Assembly: GCF_002077695.1 (NCBI RefSeq)
Contig: NZ_MWUE01000008.1
Coordinates: 62,001 to 126,000, forward strand
From: Pantoea latae
GTDB lineage: Bacteria; Pseudomonadota; Gammaproteobacteria; Enterobacterales; Enterobacteriaceae
Direction of reading: 5' to 3'
Length of the DNA: 64,000 nucleotides
The stretch's first letter is position 1; every line of letters starts with the position of its first letter. Positions 41,270 to 51,002 of the stretch are shown here, piece after piece. The notes beneath the pieces are model-generated. The model was given only the letters and a program-made list of their open reading frames with translations. It was not told the origin of the DNA and ran no database searches. A program made the position numbers and the translations under genes.

Positions 41270-42016
41270 ATGTTAAGCATTAAAGATTTACAGGTTAGCG
41301 TTGAAGACAAAGAGATCCTGCGCGGTCTTAACCTCGAAGTGAAACCGGGCGAAGTGCACGCCATTATGGGCCCGAACGGCTCAGGCAAAAGCACGCTCTC
41401 TGCCACGCTGGCTGGCCGTGAAGATTACGAAATCACCGGCGGTTCCGTGAGCTTCAAAGGCAAAGATCTGCTGGAGCTTGACCCAGAAGATCGCGCGGGC
41501 GAAGGCATCTTTATGGCGTTTCAGTATCCGGTGGAGATCCCAGGCGTCAGCAACCAGTTCTTCCTGCAGACCGCGGTCAACGCGGTGCGTAAATATCGCG
41601 GCAACGAAGAGCTGGATCGCTTCGACTTCCAGGACTTTATCGAAGACAAGATCCACCTGCTGAAGATGCCGGAAGATCTGCTGACCCGTTCCGTTAACGT
41701 CGGCTTCTCCGGCGGCGAAAAGAAACGCAACGACATTCTGCAGATGGCGGCGCTGGAGCCTGAGCTGTGCATCCTCGATGAAACCGACTCCGGCCTCGAT
41801 ATCGATGCGCTGAAAATCGTCGCCGAAGGCGTTAACAGCCTGCGCGACGAGAAGCGCGCCTTTATTATCGTGACCCACTACCAGCGTATTCTGGACTACA
41901 TCAAGCCAGACTTCGTGCACGTGCTGTACAAAGGCAAGATCGTCAAATCTGGCGACTTTACTCTGGTGAAACAGCTGGAGGAGCAAGGCTATGGCTGGCT
42001 TACCGACGAAGAGTGA
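41270..42016 (+). CDS. sufC: Fe-S assembly ATPase SufC
   Basis: ABC-type ATPase driving conformational change in SufBC2D, 248 residues. Walker A GPNGSGKSTLSATL, signature FSGGEKKRNDIL, Walker B LCILDETDSGLDIDAL and switch His in VTHYQRIL are intact. AAGGAATA precedes the ATG. The 3' end overlaps sufD by 26 bases. Confidence 0.97.
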   Translation: MLSIKDLQVSVEDKEILRGLNLEVKPGEVHAIMGPNGSGKSTLSATLAGREDYEITGGSVSFKGKDLLELDPEDRAGEGIFMAFQYPVEIPGVSNQFFLQTAVNAVRKYRGNEELDRFDFQDFIEDKIHLLKMPEDLLTRSVNVGFSGGEKKRNDILQMAALEPELCILDETDSGLDIDALKIVAEGVNSLRDEKRAFIIVTHYQRILDYIKPDFVHVLYKGKIVKSGDFTLVKQLEEQGYGWLTDEE

Positions 42017-43268
42017 TAACGCCCTGCAGCAGTGGCACCATCTGTTTGAATCGCGCGGCGAGTCACGCTCGCTGCAGGCTCAGCAGCACTGGCAGCAGCT
42101 GATGCGTGTCGGGCTGCCGACGCGTAAGCATGAAAACTGGAAATACACCGCGCTGGACGGCCTGCTGGCCCACCAGTTCGTGCTGCCGCAGGCGAACAGC
42201 CTGAGTCAGGCGCAGGTTGACGCACTGGCGCTGCCGCTCGACGCCATTCGTCTGGTGTTCGTCGACGGCCAGTTTCAGCCGTCGCTGAGCGCGGGCGACA
42301 CCGAGCTGTTCACCGTGCAGCACAGCCGCGCCGCCGAGCGTCGTCCGCTGCCAGCACCGGTGCAGCCAGAGGTGTTTCTGCACCTGACCGAAAGCCTGGC
42401 GGAAGAGGTAACCTCGATTCGCCTGGCGCGCGGTAAAGCGGCGGCGCGTCCGCTCTATCTGCTGCATATCACCAGCGGTCAGTCTGATGCGCTCAACACC
42501 GTGCATCATCGCCACCACTTCGAGCTGGAAGAGAGCGCGCAGGCGCAGGTCATCGAGCACTACGTGACGCTGAACGGCACGCAGCACTTTACCGGCGCGC
42601 GCTTCACCTTCGCGGTGGGCGACAACGCCCAGCTGACGCATATTAAGCTGGCGTTTGAAGAGAGCAGCAGCTACCACTTCGCCCATAACGATATCGTTAT
42701 TGGCCGTGATGCGCAGGTCAGCAGCACCAGCTTCCTGCTGGGCGCCGGTCTCTCGCGCCACAACACCAGCGTGCAGCTCAACGGTGAAAACACCCAGCTG
42801 TCGCTTAACAGCCTGGTGCTGCCGATGAATGCGGAAGTGGCGGATACGCGCAGCTATCTGGAGCACAACAAAGGCTACTGCCTGAGTCGTCAGCTGCACA
42901 AAACCATTTCGCGCGACAAAGGCCGCGCGGTGTTCAACGGCCACATTAAAGTGGCGCAGCACGCGCTGAAAACCGACGGACAGATGACCAACAACAACCT
43001 GTTGCTGGGCCGTCTGGCGGAAGTGGACACCAAGCCGCAGCTGGAAATCTACGCCGACGACGTGAAGTGCAGCCACGGCGCGACCATCGGCCGCATCGAT
43101 GACGAACAGATGTTCTACCTGCGCTCGCGCGGTATTGCAGAAGAGGCGGCGCAGCAGATGATTATTCACGCTTTCGCCGCTGAGCTGACCGAAGCGCTGG
43201 ATGATGAGACGCTGCGTCAGGCGGTTCTGCAACGCATTGCGGCGCGTTTCCCTGGAGATGCCTCATGA
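41991..43268 (+). CDS. sufD: Fe-S scaffold subunit SufD
   Basis: SufB paralogue in the SufBC2D scaffold, 425 residues, needed for iron acquisition by the complex. The start [20 protein letters not shown] lies inside sufC (26-base overlap), as in E. coli, which implies translational coupling. The beta-helix core contains [24 protein letters not shown] with the conserved His. It is followed by sufS with a four-base overlap. Confidence 0.97.
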   Translation: MAGLPTKSDNALQQWHHLFESRGESRSLQAQQHWQQLMRVGLPTRKHENWKYTALDGLLAHQFVLPQANSLSQAQVDALALPLDAIRLVFVDGQFQPSLSAGDTELFTVQHSRAAERRPLPAPVQPEVFLHLTESLAEEVTSIRLARGKAAARPLYLLHITSGQSDALNTVHHRHHFELEESAQAQVIEHYVTLNGTQHFTGARFTFAVGDNAQLTHIKLAFEESSSYHFAHNDIVIGRDAQVSSTSFLLGAGLSRHNTSVQLNGENTQLSLNSLVLPMNAEVADTRSYLEHNKGYCLSRQLHKTISRDKGRAVFNGHIKVAQHALKTDGQMTNNNLLLGRLAEVDTKPQLEIYADDVKCSHGATIGRIDDEQMFYLRSRGIAEEAAQQMIIHAFAAELTEALDDETLRQAVLQRIAARFPGDAS

Positions 43269-44491
43269 TGAACTTCGATCTCGAACGTATCAGGGCCGAC
43301 TTCCCGATCCTGAAGCGTGAGGTCAACGGTCATCCGCTGGCCTACCTTGACAGCGCGGCCAGCGCCCAGCGTCCGCTGGCGGTGATTAACGCCGAAAGCC
43401 ATTTCTATCAGCACGGCTATGCGGCCGTGCATCGTGGCATTCACAGCCTGAGCGCGCAGGCCACCACCGATATGGAAAACGTCCGCCTGCAGGCGGCGCG
43501 TTTCCTTAACGCCTCTTCGCCGGAAGAGATCGTGTTTGTCAAAGGCACCACCGAGGGGATCAACCTGGTGGCGAACAGCTGGGGCGCAAGCCAGCTCAAA
43601 GCCGGCGACAACCTGATCATCACCGAGATGGAGCACCACGCCAATATCGTGCCGTGGCAGATGGTGGCGCAGCGCACCGGCGCGGAAATCCGCGTGCTGC
43701 CGCTGAACGACAACGGCGAGCTGGCGCTCGAGGCGCTGGCGGAGCTGATCGACAGCCGCACGCGACTGCTGGCGGTGACGCACGTCTCCAACGTGCTCGG
43801 CACCGTTAACCCGGTCAAGGCGCTGGTGGCGCAGGCGAAAGCCGCGGGTCTGGTGACGCTGGTGGACGGCGCGCAGGCGGTGATGCACGGCAAGGTCGAC
43901 GTGCAGGATATCGACTGCGACTTCTACGTCTTCTCCAGCCACAAAATTTACGGCCCTAACGGCGTCGGCATTCTCTACGGGCGCAAAGCGCTGCTCGACG
44001 AGATGCCGCCGTGGGAAGGGGGCGGCTCGATGATCGATCAGGTCCTGCTGCCGACCGGCACCACCTGGAACAAGGCGCCGTGGCGTTTTGAAGCGGGCAC
44101 GCCTAACACCGGCGGCATCATCGGCTTTGGCGCGGCGCTGAACTATGTGGAATCGATTGGTCTGGACGCTATCCAGCAGCGCGAACAGGCGCTGATGCGC
44201 TATGCGCTCGACAAGCTCGCCTCGGTGCCCGATCTGGTGATTTACGGCCCGCAGGATCGCGCAGGCGTCATCGCCTTTAATCTGGGCAAGCATCACGCCT
44301 ATGACGTCGGCAGCTTCCTCGATCAGTACGGTATCGCCATCCGCACCGGCCATCACTGCGCTATGCCGCTGATGCGTCGCTTTGCGGTTCCCGCCATGTG
44401 CCGCGCCTCGTTCGCCTTCTACAACAGCGAAGAAGAGGCCGATCGTCTGGCGGCCGGTTTGACCCGTATTCATCGTCTGCTGGGCGGTTGA
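43265..44491 (+). CDS. sufS: Cysteine desulfurase SufS
   Basis: PLP enzyme that takes sulfur from cysteine and passes it to SufE, 408 residues. The PLP Lys is in [11 protein letters not shown] and the catalytic Cys in [25 protein letters not shown] and [14 protein letters not shown] are conserved. The start is ATG at 43265, overlapping the sufD stop (ATGATG); 43268 is a possible alternative. Confidence 0.97.
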   Translation: MMNFDLERIRADFPILKREVNGHPLAYLDSAASAQRPLAVINAESHFYQHGYAAVHRGIHSLSAQATTDMENVRLQAARFLNASSPEEIVFVKGTTEGINLVANSWGASQLKAGDNLIITEMEHHANIVPWQMVAQRTGAEIRVLPLNDNGELALEALAELIDSRTRLLAVTHVSNVLGTVNPVKALVAQAKAAGLVTLVDGAQAVMHGKVDVQDIDCDFYVFSSHKIYGPNGVGILYGRKALLDEMPPWEGGGSMIDQVLLPTGTTWNKAPWRFEAGTPNTGGIIGFGAALNYVESIGLDAIQQREQALMRYALDKLASVPDLVIYGPQDRAGVIAFNLGKHHAYDVGSFLDQYGIAIRTGHHCAMPLMRRFAVPAMCRASFAFYNSEEEADRLAAGLTRIHRLLGG

Positions 44492-44511
44492 GCAGAGTTC
44501 AGGAGTAAGTG

Positions 44512-44928
44512 ATGGCTACGTTGCCAGAAAAAGAGAAACTGGTGCGCAACTTTAACCGTTGCGCAAACTGGGAAGAGAAGTACCTCTACATCATCGAGCT
44601 GGGCGCGAAACTTCCAGAATCATCCGAAAGCCTGCATCAGCCGGAAAATGTCATCTCTGGCTGCCAGAGCCAGGTCTGGATCAAGATGCATCCGCAGAGC
44701 GACGGCACCATCGCCTTTGAAGGCGACAGCGACGCCGCTATCGTTAAGGGATTGATTGCGGTGGTGTTTAGCCTCTATCAAAACCTGACGCCGGCGGATA
44801 TCGTCGCGCTGGACGTGCGTCACTGGTTCGAAGAGCTGGCGCTGACGCAGCATCTGACGCCTTCACGGTCGCAGGGCCTTGAGGCAATGATTCGGGCAAT
44901 TCGCCATAACGCTCAAAATCTCCTCTGA
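44512..44928 (+). CDS. sufE: Sulfur acceptor protein SufE
   Basis: SufE accepts persulfide sulfur from SufS on a Cys in [10 protein letters not shown] near residue 51 and hands it to SufB. It has 138 residues, the E. coli length. ATG at 44512 is chosen over the preceding in-frame GTG since CAGGAG lies eight bases before it. It ends the suf operon and is followed by a terminator. Confidence 0.96.
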   Translation: MATLPEKEKLVRNFNRCANWEEKYLYIIELGAKLPESSESLHQPENVISGCQSQVWIKMHPQSDGTIAFEGDSDAAIVKGLIAVVFSLYQNLTPADIVALDVRHWFEELALTQHLTPSRSQGLEAMIRAIRHNAQNLL

Positions 44929-44938
44929 GTTAAACTAG

Positions 44939-44965
44939 CAGACGCCAACAGGCGTCTGTTTTTTT
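44939..44965 (+). terminator. Terminator of the suf operon
   Basis: Arms CAGACGCC and GGCGTCTG with an AACA loop, followed by seven T; 11 bases past the sufE stop. Confidence 0.93.
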
Positions 44966-44984
44966 ATCTGAAAGAGAAGATTGC

Positions 44985-45989
44985 ATGAAATCAGCCTTAC
45001 GTTTCGCCGGTGCGCTGCTGCTAAGCGTTGGACTCAACGCACCGGCTTTTTCCACGGACTATCCGCTTCCTCCCGCTGACAGCCGTCTTATCGGCGAAAA
45101 CCAGTTAACCACCGTTCCCGACGACAAACGTCCCCTTGAAGCGATTGCGGCGAAGTATCAGATCGGGCTGCTGAGCATGCTGGAGGCGAATCCGGGCACC
45201 GATCCCTGGCTTCCCAAAGCGGGCACGCAGCTCGTGGTGCCGCAGCAGATGCTGCTGCCGGATACGCCGCGCGAGGGGATTGTGGTCAACCTGGCCGAAC
45301 TGCGCCTCTATTACTATCCGAAAGGCGAGGACAAGGTCATCGTCTATCCTATCGGCATCGGCCAGCTCGGCGCCGCGACGCCGGTGATGGTCACCAGCAT
45401 CAGCCAGAAAATCCCTAACCCCACCTGGACGCCTACCGTCAACATACGCAAGCGCTACGCCAAAGAGGGCGTGACGCTGCCGGCTGTGGTGCCTGCAGGC
45501 CCGGAGAACCCGATGGGGCTGTTTGCGCTGCGTCTGGCGCGCGGCAGCGGCAACTACCTGATCCACGGCACCAACGCGGACTTCGGCATCGGCATGCGCG
45601 TCAGCTCCGGCTGCATTCGTCTGCGCCCGCAGGATATCGAGGCGCTGTTCAACAGCGTACCGAAGGGGACGCGCGTGCAGGTGATTAACCAGCCGGTGAA
45701 ATATGCCGTCGAGCCGGACGGAAAACGCTACGTCGAGGTGCATCAGCCGCTGTCGCACAGCGACAAAGACGATCCGCAGACCATGCCGCTCGCGCTCAGC
45801 CCGGCGCTGAAGAAGTTTATCAAGAGTCCGCACAGCGACAGCGCGCTGATTAAAGCGGCGCTGGAGCGTCGTTCCGGTATGCCGGTGCTGGTGTCGGCTG
45901 GCGAGGCGGTGGATGCGCAGACGCGCGATGAGGGGCAGAAGAGCGCGCAGGCCGCGCCGGTAGATCAAACGGCGGCAGCGACGCCCTGA
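44985..45989 (+). CDS. ldtE: L,D-transpeptidase (LdtE type)
   Basis: Periplasmic YkuD-domain enzyme forming 3-3 meso-DAP cross-links in peptidoglycan, 334 residues. A signal peptide (to about residue 23) is followed by a LysM-type segment (about 45-90), the catalytic domain (about 95-230) with HGTNADFGIGMRVSSGCIRLRP carrying the nucleophilic Cys, and a Ser/Ala-rich tail. By position between sufE and lpp it corresponds to E. coli ldtE (ynhG) rather than a lipoprotein-attaching Ldt. It is convergent with lpp. Confidence 0.9.
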   Translation: MKSALRFAGALLLSVGLNAPAFSTDYPLPPADSRLIGENQLTTVPDDKRPLEAIAAKYQIGLLSMLEANPGTDPWLPKAGTQLVVPQQMLLPDTPREGIVVNLAELRLYYYPKGEDKVIVYPIGIGQLGAATPVMVTSISQKIPNPTWTPTVNIRKRYAKEGVTLPAVVPAGPENPMGLFALRLARGSGNYLIHGTNADFGIGMRVSSGCIRLRPQDIEALFNSVPKGTRVQVINQPVKYAVEPDGKRYVEVHQPLSHSDKDDPQTMPLALSPALKKFIKSPHSDSALIKAALERRSGMPVLVSAGEAVDAQTRDEGQKSAQAAPVDQTAAATP

Positions 45990-46007
45990 GGGCGAGAAAA
46001 GCAGGGC

Positions 46008-46039
46008 AAAAAAAATGGCGCCACATGGGCGCCATTTTT
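46008..46039. terminator. Terminator of lpp (and ldtE)
   Basis: Arms AAAATGGCGCC and GGCGCCATTTTT with a five-base loop, flanked by A and T runs so it works in both directions; 14 bases past the lpp stop. Confidence 0.93.
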
Positions 46040-46052
46040 CAAACCAGAACTC

Positions 46053-46292
<240 letters not shown>

Positions 46293-46326
46293 TTATACCC
46301 TCTAGATTGAGTTAATCTCCATGTAG

Positions 46327-46362
46327 CGTTACAAGTATTACACAAAGCTTTTTAAGTTGAGA
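46327..46362 (-). promoter_or_regulatory. lpp promoter
   Basis: On the minus strand: -35-like TCTCAA (46357-46362), 17 bases, -10 AATACT (46334-46339), and start near G at 46327, giving a short leader GCTACATGGAGATTAAC. The promoter and leader are almost the same as in E. coli. Confidence 0.9.
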
Positions 46363-46545
46363 ATAAATTTTTGATGAGAAGATGCTTAAACTTGATCGTT
46401 CGCTCAAAGAAGCAGCGCTTCGCCGCATATGATAAAAATATTTAGCGAAAACAGAGAGATTTAATCGGATTAACCTTAATTTAGGAGGATATTGAATAGT
46501 TATTATCGATTGGAAATTTTTGGGTTTTGTATTAGTGGCGGAATA
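46363..46545. other. Gap between lpp promoter and pykF terminator
   Basis: Strongly AT-rich and without a supported gene. It probably forms the upstream (UP-element) side of the very strong lpp promoter. Confidence 0.4.
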
Positions 46546-46569
46546 AAAAAAGCGCCCCGAAAGGCGCTC
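46546..46569 (-). terminator. Terminator of pykF
   Basis: Stem AGCGCC/GGCGCT with a six-base loop and a T-run on the minus strand; 21 bases past the pykF stop. Confidence 0.85.
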
Positions 46570-46590
46570 TTAAATTAAATTTCAGGGTAA

Positions 46591-48003
46591 TTAAATCACG
46601 TGTACTGACGCGGTATTTGTGGTACCGCTTGGTACTAATGCGCCAGAGACCATGACCACCACGTCGCCTTTCTGCGCGTAGCCGCTTTCCAGCGCCATCT
46701 CTTTGCCGATGCGGTAGAAATCGTCGGTAGAGGCGATCTCAGTCACCAGACGCGTTTCCACGCCTTTGCTCAGGATCAGCTGACGCGCGGTGGTCGCGTT
46801 GGTGGTCAGCGCCAGAATGGTGGCGTCCGGGAAGTATTTACGCACCGACTTGGCGGATTTGCCGCCTTCGGTCGCCACCACGATCAGCGGCGCTTCCAGT
46901 TTTTCCGCGGTTTCCACCGCGCCACGGCACACCGCCTCGGTGATGCGCAGCTTGCGGGAATCTTCCAGCGTGTCGATACGCGACTTCATCACGCGGTCAG
47001 TGCGCTCGCAGATGGTGGCCATAATAGTCACCGACTCCAGCGGGTATTTGCCTTTGGCGCTCTCGCCTGACAGCATCACCGCATCGGTGCCGTCAAGGAT
47101 GGCGTTGGCCACGTCGCCCGCTTCCGCGCGGGTAGGGCGCGGGTTTTTGATCATTGAGTCGAGCATCTGGGTGGCGGTGATCACCACTTTACGCGCCTTG
47201 TTGCACTTTTTGATCATCATCTTCTGCGCGAAAATCACCTCTTCAACCGGGATTTCCACGCCGAGATCGCCGCGCGCCACCATGATGCCGTCAGAGGCGT
47301 CAAGGATCTCGTCGAAGTTGTTCAGGCCTTCCTGGTTTTCAATCTTGGAGATGATCTGAATATGCTCGCCGCCGTGCGCTTTCAGGTGCTCACGGATTTC
47401 CAGCACGTCGGAACGTTTGCGAATAAACGACGCCGCCACGAAGTCGACACCCTGCTCGCAGCCGAAGATCAGGTCGCGCTTGTCTTTTTCCGCCAGCGCA
47501 GGCAGCTGAATGGAGACGCCCGGCAGGTTAACGCCTTTGTTCTCGCCCAGGTCACCGTTGTTCAGCACGGTACACACCACGGCATTCTCGGTGACTTCGG
47601 TCACTTCCATGCCGATCAGGCCGTCATCCACCAGCACGGTGTTGCCGATTTTCAGATCTTCGGTGAAGCCAGCATAGGTGACGGCAACGCGTTCGCTGTT
47701 GCCGATCACGCTCTGATCGGTGGTAAAGGTAAAGGTCTGACCCGCTTTCAGCGACACGTCCTGACCGCCTTCCAGCTTCATGGTACGGATTTCCGGACCT
47801 TTGGTGTCAAGCAGAATGCCAGCCTGGCGACCGGTTTTCTGCATCACCGCACGCATATTGGCGATGCGCTGGCCATGTTCGGCGTAGTCACCGTGCGAGA
47901 AATTGAGGCGCATAACGTTCATGCCGGCTTCAAGCAGCTGGGTCAGCATCTCTTCCGATTCGGTTTTCGGACCGATAGTACAAACGATCTTGGTCTTTTT
48001 CAT
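46591..48003 (-). CDS. pykF: Pyruvate kinase I (fructose-1,6-bisphosphate activated)
   Basis: Glycolytic enzyme, PEP plus ADP to pyruvate plus ATP; 470 residues as in E. coli Pyk[46 protein letters not shown] (catalytic Lys) and [12 protein letters not shown] (metal Glu/Asp region) are conserved. TQMLDSM and [19 protein letters not shown] mark the PK signature region. The C-terminal domain ends [10 protein letters not shown] long leader of about 230 bases holds a Cra operator. It opposes PpsA/PpsR in the PEP-pyruvate step. Confidence 0.97.
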   Translation of the reverse strand: MKKTKIVCTIGPKTESEEMLTQLLEAGMNVMRLNFSHGDYAEHGQRIANMRAVMQKTGRQAGILLDTKGPEIRTMKLEGGQDVSLKAGQTFTFTTDQSVIGNSERVAVTYAGFTEDLKIGNTVLVDDGLIGMEVTEVTENAVVCTVLNNGDLGENKGVNLPGVSIQLPALAEKDKRDLIFGCEQGVDFVAASFIRKRSDVLEIREHLKAHGGEHIQIISKIENQEGLNNFDEILDASDGIMVARGDLGVEIPVEEVIFAQKMMIKKCNKARKVVITATQMLDSMIKNPRPTRAEAGDVANAILDGTDAVMLSGESAKGKYPLESVTIMATICERTDRVMKSRIDTLEDSRKLRITEAVCRGAVETAEKLEAPLIVVATEGGKSAKSVRKYFPDATILALTTNATTARQLILSKGVETRLVTEIASTDDFYRIGKEMALESGYAQKGDVVVMVSGALVPSGTTNTASVHVI

Positions 48004-48216
48004 GACAGGTTATCTGTAAGTTGTGATGGATGATAAAGGTTGGGATTCGACGACGACGCATCGAAATGAAAATTCTGGTTGATATCGAAACGGACGGTAC
48101 AGAGTAAGAATAGGTGACGCAGGCGGAGCGTGCAGGGAAGTTGTGCGGTTACGTCTGGAAACCGACAAACGCGTGTTGCGCAAAGAGTATGAGTTATCGC
48201 CATAGGCACGCCGCGC

Positions 48217-48228
48217 TGAAACCTTTCA
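48217..48228. promoter_or_regulatory. Cra (FruR) operator of pykF
   Basis: TGAAACCTTTCA is an inverted repeat matching the Cra consensus core TGAAWCG-TTCA with a C at the centre. It lies just downstream of the pykF -10, a repressing position; Cra repression of pykF is established in E. coli. Confidence 0.8.
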
Positions 48229-48246
48229 AGTGGAACAACGCGGCAT

Positions 48247-48275
48247 AGTATAGACGCTAAGTATCCGAAAACCAA
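48247..48275 (-). promoter_or_regulatory. pykF promoter
   Basis: On the minus strand: -35 TTGGTT (48270-48275), 17-base spacer, -10 TATACT (48247-48252). It predicts transcription start near 48240. Confidence 0.78.
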
Positions 48276-48347
48276 TTAAAAAGCAGAGAAGGAAACGACG
48301 GAGATCAAGAAAAGGTGAAGTTGCGAAAGGGAGATAAACAGCAAAAG

Positions 48348-48424
48348 TGGTGCGTTCTAATGGACTCGAACCATCGACCCCCACCATGTCAAGGTGGTGC
48401 TCTAACCAACTGAGCTAAGAACGC
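48348..48424 (-). tRNA. tRNA-Val(GAC), third copy in the array
   Basis: A 77-base tRNA with encoded CCA. Acceptor stem GCGTTCT/AGAACGC; anticodon stem CCACC/GGTGG with loop TTGACAT, anticodon GAC; T loop TTCGAGT. In E. coli the equivalent genes (valV, valW) lie beside pykF. Confidence 0.97.
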
Positions 48425-48434
48425 ATTTAAGAAA

Positions 48435-48511
48435 TGGTGCGTCCGAGTGGACTCGAACCACCGACCCCCACCATGTCAAGGTGGTGCTCTAACCAACTGA
48501 GCTACGGACGC
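48435..48511 (-). tRNA. tRNA-Val(GAC), second copy in the array
   Basis: A 77-base tRNA with encoded CCA, same anticodon arm and GAC anticodon. The acceptor stem is GCGTCCG/CGGACGC, and the T stem also differs from the other two copies, with pairing kept. Confidence 0.97.
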
Positions 48512-48514
48512 ACT

Positions 48515-48591
48515 TGGTGCGCTCTAATGGACTCGAACCATCGACCCCCACCATGTCAAGGTGGTGCTCTAACCAACTGAGCTAAGAGCGC
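48515..48591 (-). tRNA. tRNA-Val(GAC), first copy in the array
   Basis: A 77-base tRNA with encoded CCA, GAC anticodon. Acceptor stem GCGCTCT/AGAGCGC. It is promoter-proximal and only three bases from the second copy. Confidence 0.97.
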
Positions 48592-48621
48592 AACACGCTG
48601 TCAGGGCGACAGCGGGGACGA

Positions 48622-48650
48622 ATATTAACGACAGGCCGTCACGCTGGCAA
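48622..48650 (-). promoter_or_regulatory. Promoter of the tRNA-Val array
   Basis: On the minus strand: -35 TTGCCA (48645-48650), 17 bases, -10 TAATAT (48622-48627), then a C/G-rich discriminator (CGTCCCCGC) typical of stringently controlled stable-RNA promoters. Confidence 0.85.
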
Positions 48651-48716
48651 GCGGAAAAACGCTTTTTTCACGCTGACTGACCAGCAACTGTGCTATGCGT
48701 CGTTTTTTTAGGCGTC

Positions 48717-48736
48717 ACGGGCCTTTTCCGGCCCGT
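48717..48736 (-). terminator. Hairpin after mdtK
   Basis: Arms ACGGGCC and GGCCCGT with a six-base loop, nine bases past the mdtK stop. No U-run follows; probably a weak terminator. Confidence 0.5.
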
Positions 48737-48744
48737 TCAGCCAC

Positions 48745-50118
48745 TTAGCGCGCCGCGCGCGCCAGGATCACCTGCGCAGGCAGCTGCTGCAGGCGACGAA
48801 TGCGCCACAGCATCATGATCGCCGCCGAGGTGAGGCCGATAATAAAGCCGCACCAGAAACCGGCCGGGCCGAGACGCGGCACCACCCAGTCGGTCATCGC
48901 CAGCGTATAGCCGCTGGGCAGCCCCAGCAGCCAGTAGGCGATAAAGGTAATAAAGAAGATGGAGCGCGTATCTTTATAGCCGCGCAGAATGCCGCTGCCG
49001 ATAACCTGGATCGAATCGGAGAACTGGTAAATTGCCGCCAGCAGCATCAGCTGCGCCGCCAGCGCCACCACCTCGGGATTATCGTTGTAGAGCAGGGCGA
49101 TCTGATGACGGAAGGTGACGGTAAACAAGGCGGTCACCGCCACCATGCAGACGCCGACGGCCTGCGCGGTCCAGGCCGCGACGCGCGCCTGCTCGGCCGA
49201 GCCCTGACCGAGCCGGTAACCAACGCGAATGGTGGTGGCGACGCCCAGCGAGAGCGGCAGCACGAACATCAGCGAGCTAAAGTTGAGCGCGATCTGATGT
49301 CCCGCCACGTCGACAATGCCGAGCGGCGACACCATCAGCGCCACCACGGCGAACAGGGTCACTTCAAAGAAAAGCGCCAGCGCCACCGGCAGACCAAGGG
49401 AGACCAGCCGCTGCAGAACGGCGCGCGACGGCGGCGACCAGCGAGTGTGCATGCGGACGTCGCGCATGCTGCCCATGCGGCGCACCCAGAGGCGCATGAC
49501 GAGGAACATCACCCAGTAAACCGATCCGGTCGCCACGCCGCAGCCGACGCCACCCAGCGCCGGCATGCCGAAATGGCCGTAGATAAAGATCCAGTTCAGC
49601 GGGATATTGACCAGCAGGCCGATAAACCCCATCACCATGCCAGGCTTGGTTTTCGACAGCCCTTCGCACTGGTTGCGCATCACCTGAAAGAAGAGGTAGC
49701 CGGGCGCGCCCCACAGCAGCGCGTGCAGATAGCCCTCTGCCTTGAGAGCTAGCTGCTCGTCGATATCGTGCATCGCGCGGATAACGTAACCGGCATTCCA
49801 CAGCAGCACCATAATCAGGATAGCGACGAAAAACGCCAGCCAGTAAGCCTGCCGAACCTGTTCGGCAATGCGTTCGCGGCGGCCGGAGCCGTTGAGTTGC
49901 GCAACGGTTGGCGTCAATGCAAGCAGAAGACCGTGGCCAAACAAGATGGCCGGAAGCCAGATAGAGGTGCCGACTGCGACGGCGGCCATATCCGTGGCGC
50001 TTACCGCGCCGGCCATAATGGTATCCACAAATCCCATTGCGGTCTGCGCCACCTGAGCAAGGATGACCGGGATCGCAAGGGCAAGCAATTGACGCGCTTC
50101 TGTTAAATACTTCTGCAC
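48745..50118 (-). CDS. mdtK: MATE-family multidrug efflux pump MdtK (NorM)
   Basis: Na+- or H+-coupled exporter of cationic drugs, 457 residues with 12 membrane helices. Family features: [22 protein letters not shown] in helix 1, [22 protein letters not shown] in the N-half, and [17 protein letters not shown] in the C-half. The protein length and position next to riboflavin synthase match E. coli mdtK. Divergent from ribE. Confidence 0.95.
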   Translation of the reverse strand: MQKYLTEARQLLALAIPVILAQVAQTAMGFVDTIMAGAVSATDMAAVAVGTSIWLPAILFGHGLLLALTPTVAQLNGSGRRERIAEQVRQAYWLAFFVAILIMVLLWNAGYVIRAMHDIDEQLALKAEGYLHALLWGAPGYLFFQVMRNQCEGLSKTKPGMVMGFIGLLVNIPLNWIFIYGHFGMPALGGVGCGVATGSVYWVMFLVMRLWVRRMGSMRDVRMHTRWSPPSRAVLQRLVSLGLPVALALFFEVTLFAVVALMVSPLGIVDVAGHQIALNFSSLMFVLPLSLGVATTIRVGYRLGQGSAEQARVAAWTAQAVGVCMVAVTALFTVTFRHQIALLYNDNPEVVALAAQLMLLAAIYQFSDSIQVIGSGILRGYKDTRSIFFITFIAYWLLGLPSGYTLAMTDWVVPRLGPAGFWCGFIIGLTSAAIMMLWRIRRLQQLPAQVILARAAR

Positions 50119-50311
50119 GTTAACACCTGTTAAAAAAAGAAAGGGGAGTGAACCTTAAGAAATGCGCGCTCAGTGTAGCGGGATTAACCCGATTCACCAA
50201 GCTTTGTCACGCCGTGCGTTATATTGCCGCCGTCATGCGCACGCGACGCGGAAATAATATCCGCGCGCTAAGCTGTGATAAGCTAGGGCAAAATTCGAGG
50301 AGGCCAAAACT

Positions 50312-50965
50312 ATGTTTACCGGAATTGTGCAGGGCACCGCAAAGATTGTGTCCATTGAAGAGAAAGAGCTATTTCGCACCCATATCGCCGAGCTGCCGGA
50401 AGAGCTGCTGCCGGGGCTGGCGCTGGGCGCGTCGGTGGCCCACAACGGCTGCTGCTTAACCGTGACAGCCATTGACGGCAATCGCGTCAGTTTCGACCTG
50501 ATCAAAGAAACCCTGCGCGTCACCAATTTAGGCGATCTGCAGCAGGGCGACGTGGTGAATATTGAGCGTGCGGCAAAATTCAGCGATGAGATTGGCGGTC
50601 ATCTGATGTCTGGCCATATTATGACCACTGCGGAAATCTGCAAAATTATCCAGTCGGAAAATAACCGTGAGATCTGGTTTAAAATCCAGGATCCGGCACA
50701 GATGAAATATATTCTGCATAAAGGTTTCGTCGGCATCGACGGCATTAGTCTCACCGTGGGCGACGTCACGAAAAGCAAATTTTGCGTCTACCTTATTCCG
50801 GAAACCCTGGAGCGCACCACGCTCGGGGCGAAAAAGCTCGGCCATCGCGTCAACATCGAGATCGATCCGCACACCCAGGCGATCGTCGACACCGTAGAGC
50901 GCGTGCTGGCGCAGCGTGAAGCCGCCGCCGCCGCTATGCTCGACAGCGATACGCAACAGGCATAA
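50312..50965 (+). CDS. ribE: Riboflavin synthase alpha subunit
   Basis: Dismutates two 6,7-dimethyl-8-ribityllumazine to riboflavin, 217 residues. Two similar lumazine-binding barrels are seen: [12 protein letters not shown] and [17 protein letters not shown] in the first, [12 protein letters not shown] and [16 protein letters not shown] in the second. GAGGAGG precedes the ATG. Also called ribC in E. coli. No FMN riboswitch is seen upstream. Confidence 0.96.
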   Translation: MFTGIVQGTAKIVSIEEKELFRTHIAELPEELLPGLALGASVAHNGCCLTVTAIDGNRVSFDLIKETLRVTNLGDLQQGDVVNIERAAKFSDEIGGHLMSGHIMTTAEICKIIQSENNREIWFKIQDPAQMKYILHKGFVGIDGISLTVGDVTKSKFCVYLIPETLERTTLGAKKLGHRVNIEIDPHTQAIVDTVERVLAQREAAAAAMLDSDTQQA

Positions 50966-50986
50966 AAAAAGGCGCTCAGGGCGCCT
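50964..50986 (-). terminator. Terminator of cfa
   Basis: Stem AGGCGC/GCGCCT with a five-base loop; on the minus strand seven T follow. It overlaps the ribE stop region and may also end ribE with lower efficiency. Confidence 0.8.
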
Positions 50987-51002
50987 CCTCTTGTCGTGCG
51001 GT

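Noticed and set aside
50119..50311. FMN riboswitch upstream of ribE
   Set aside because: The conserved RFN core sequences are not seen; in enterics this element belongs to ribB.
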